A DNA stretch of 21,833 bases from CAYHHI01 sp964356335. GTDB lineage: Bacteria; Arandabacterota; Arandabacteria; Arandabacterales; Arandabacteraceae. The stretch lies in assembly GCA_964356335.1 (NCBI GenBank), contig CAYHHI010000052.1, positions 1 to 21,833 on the forward strand, read 5' to 3'. Made by a program: the position numbers and the translations under genes. Below, in pieces: positions 21,268 through 21,833 of this stretch (position 1 is the stretch's first letter; each line of letters starts with the position of its first letter). The notes beneath the pieces are model-generated. The model was not told the origin of the DNA. It saw only the letters and a program-made list of their open reading frames with translations, and did no database searches.

Positions 21268-21780
21268 CTATTCGGATTCGTTGAACTCACTCCTATACTT
21301 CACCACGCAGGACACACCCTGCATGGCGTTCGCATCCAAGATCAAGACCATGAATACCGCGTCCGACACGCCGTCCCACTGGCATCTAAGCCCATGTGCG
21401 GAGGCACGCTCGAATCCGAAGCGCGGGTAGTAGTCTGAATGACCGAGTACGATCACGAATGGACACCCGCGCTCGCGGAGCATCTCCAGCCCCCGCCTCG
21501 CCAGTGCCGACCCAATGCCCTGCCTCTGGCGCTCCGGGATGACAGCCATTGGCGCCAATCCCATCCCAACCACTCGCGACGCTGAACCTTCGACGACCGC
21601 TGGTGTGAAGAGGATGTGACCCACCACCACGTCGTCTTCTGCGACCAATGAGAGCGAATCCCCGCATGCCAGCCGAAGCCTGTCCACAATGTCAGCTTCA
21701 GTGGGCTGGCCGAATGCCATCTCATTGACGACTCGAATCCGCGAGGCGTCTTCCGGTCTCTCGACTCTGATATTGATCAT
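21268..21780 (-). CDS. GNAT-family N-acetyltransferase
   Basis: A 170-aa cytoplasmic enzyme of typical single-domain GNAT length. The acetyl-CoA pyrophosphate loop is VIPERQRQGIGSAL (80-93; R/Q-x-x-G-x-G form), preceded by the beta4 strand GMGLAPMAV. The following LGHSDYYPRFGFERAS (112-127) is typical of the YhbS-like group (COG3153-like), where the substrate is usually unassigned. ATG at 21780 has GAGGAGAG about 2-6 nt upstream. It is transcribed in the same direction as the methyltransferase operon but is separated from it by 68 bases that hold a promoter, so co-transcription is optional. Confidence 0.9.
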   Translation of the reverse strand: MINIRVERPEDASRIRVVNEMAFGQPTEADIVDRLRLACGDSLSLVAEDDVVVGHILFTPAVVEGSASRVVGMGLAPMAVIPERQRQGIGSALARRGLEMLRERGCPFVIVLGHSDYYPRFGFERASAHGLRCQWDGVSDAVFMVLILDANAMQGVSCVVKYRSEFNESE

Positions 21781-21833
21781 GTCTCTCCTCTCGGGGCGAA
21801 CCGCCCCGACACCGCTACCCCTTGTCGTCGCGG
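21781..21833. other. right-edge sequence, upstream of the GNAT gene
   Basis: Contains only the ribosome-binding site region of the acetyltransferase gene and a short GC-rich stretch. No further gene or promoter can be supported. Confidence 0.5.

Overview
This window looks like a chromosomal fragment of an uncultured, moderately GC-rich bacterium. Two large secreted metalloproteases end in FlgD-like / 'Por-type' C-terminal modules (motifs W-D-G-x-D and G-I-Y-F-x-R). That, together with many secreted and lipid-anchored proteins, suggests the FCB superphylum or allied candidate phyla such as Eisenbacteria, Zixibacteria, Latescibacteria or WOR-3. This placement is inference: no rRNA or marker gene is present. 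I see no tRNA, rRNA, CRISPR array, transposase or phage gene.

Layout. (1) 55-4186, plus: two genes overlapping by 23 nt encode proteins with tandem GATase1/ThuA/DUF4350-like modules. The second also has an N-terminal polytopic segment that reads like an exosortase core with the catalytic Cys lost. (2) 4188-6573, plus: a clear sigma70-type promoter, a structured leader of about 190 nt, and a secreted M6 (immune inhibitor A-like) protease. (3) 6588-6846, plus: another near-consensus promoter followed not by a gene but by a strongly foldable, apparently independent non-coding RNA. (4) 6974-8051, minus: an unrecognised 298-aa protein behind a leader whose segments can fold into a pseudoknot that pairs away its ribosome-binding site. 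(5) 8094-9065, plus: a promoter and a nitrilase-superfamily amidohydrolase. (6) 9169-12429, minus: a 1086-aa secreted gluzincin (M4/M36-like) with FTP propeptide. A 637-nt intergenic region upstream of it holds overlapping hairpins and a G-quadruplex motif. (7) 13067-14956, plus: a double-lobed retropepsin-like protein with PDZ domain. (8) 14982-16790, minus: a sulfatase-like AlkP-superfamily enzyme without the formylglycine motif. (9) 16870-18079, plus: a branched-chain-amino-acid-type ABC binding lipoprotein with no permease beside it. (10) 18164-21199, minus: a probable operon of SAM methyltransferase, ICMT/PEMT-like membrane methyltransferase and polytopic membrane protein; the last two start at TTG codons with strong Shine-Dalgarno sequences. 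(11) 21268-21780, minus: a GNAT acetyltransferase.

How the genes may work together. The middle of the window is rich in exported degradative enzymes (two metalloproteases, an aspartyl-protease-like protein and an AlkP-type hydrolase), plus an amidohydrolase and an amino-acid-type binding protein. This fits a peptide/protein-scavenging lifestyle, but apart from the overlapping pair at the left and the three-gene set at the right the genes look individually transcribed. The most interesting material is non-coding: the orphan structured RNA at 6623-6846 and the pseudoknot leader at 7871-8051. In both, G-U pairs that exist on only one strand indicate which strand is the functional RNA.
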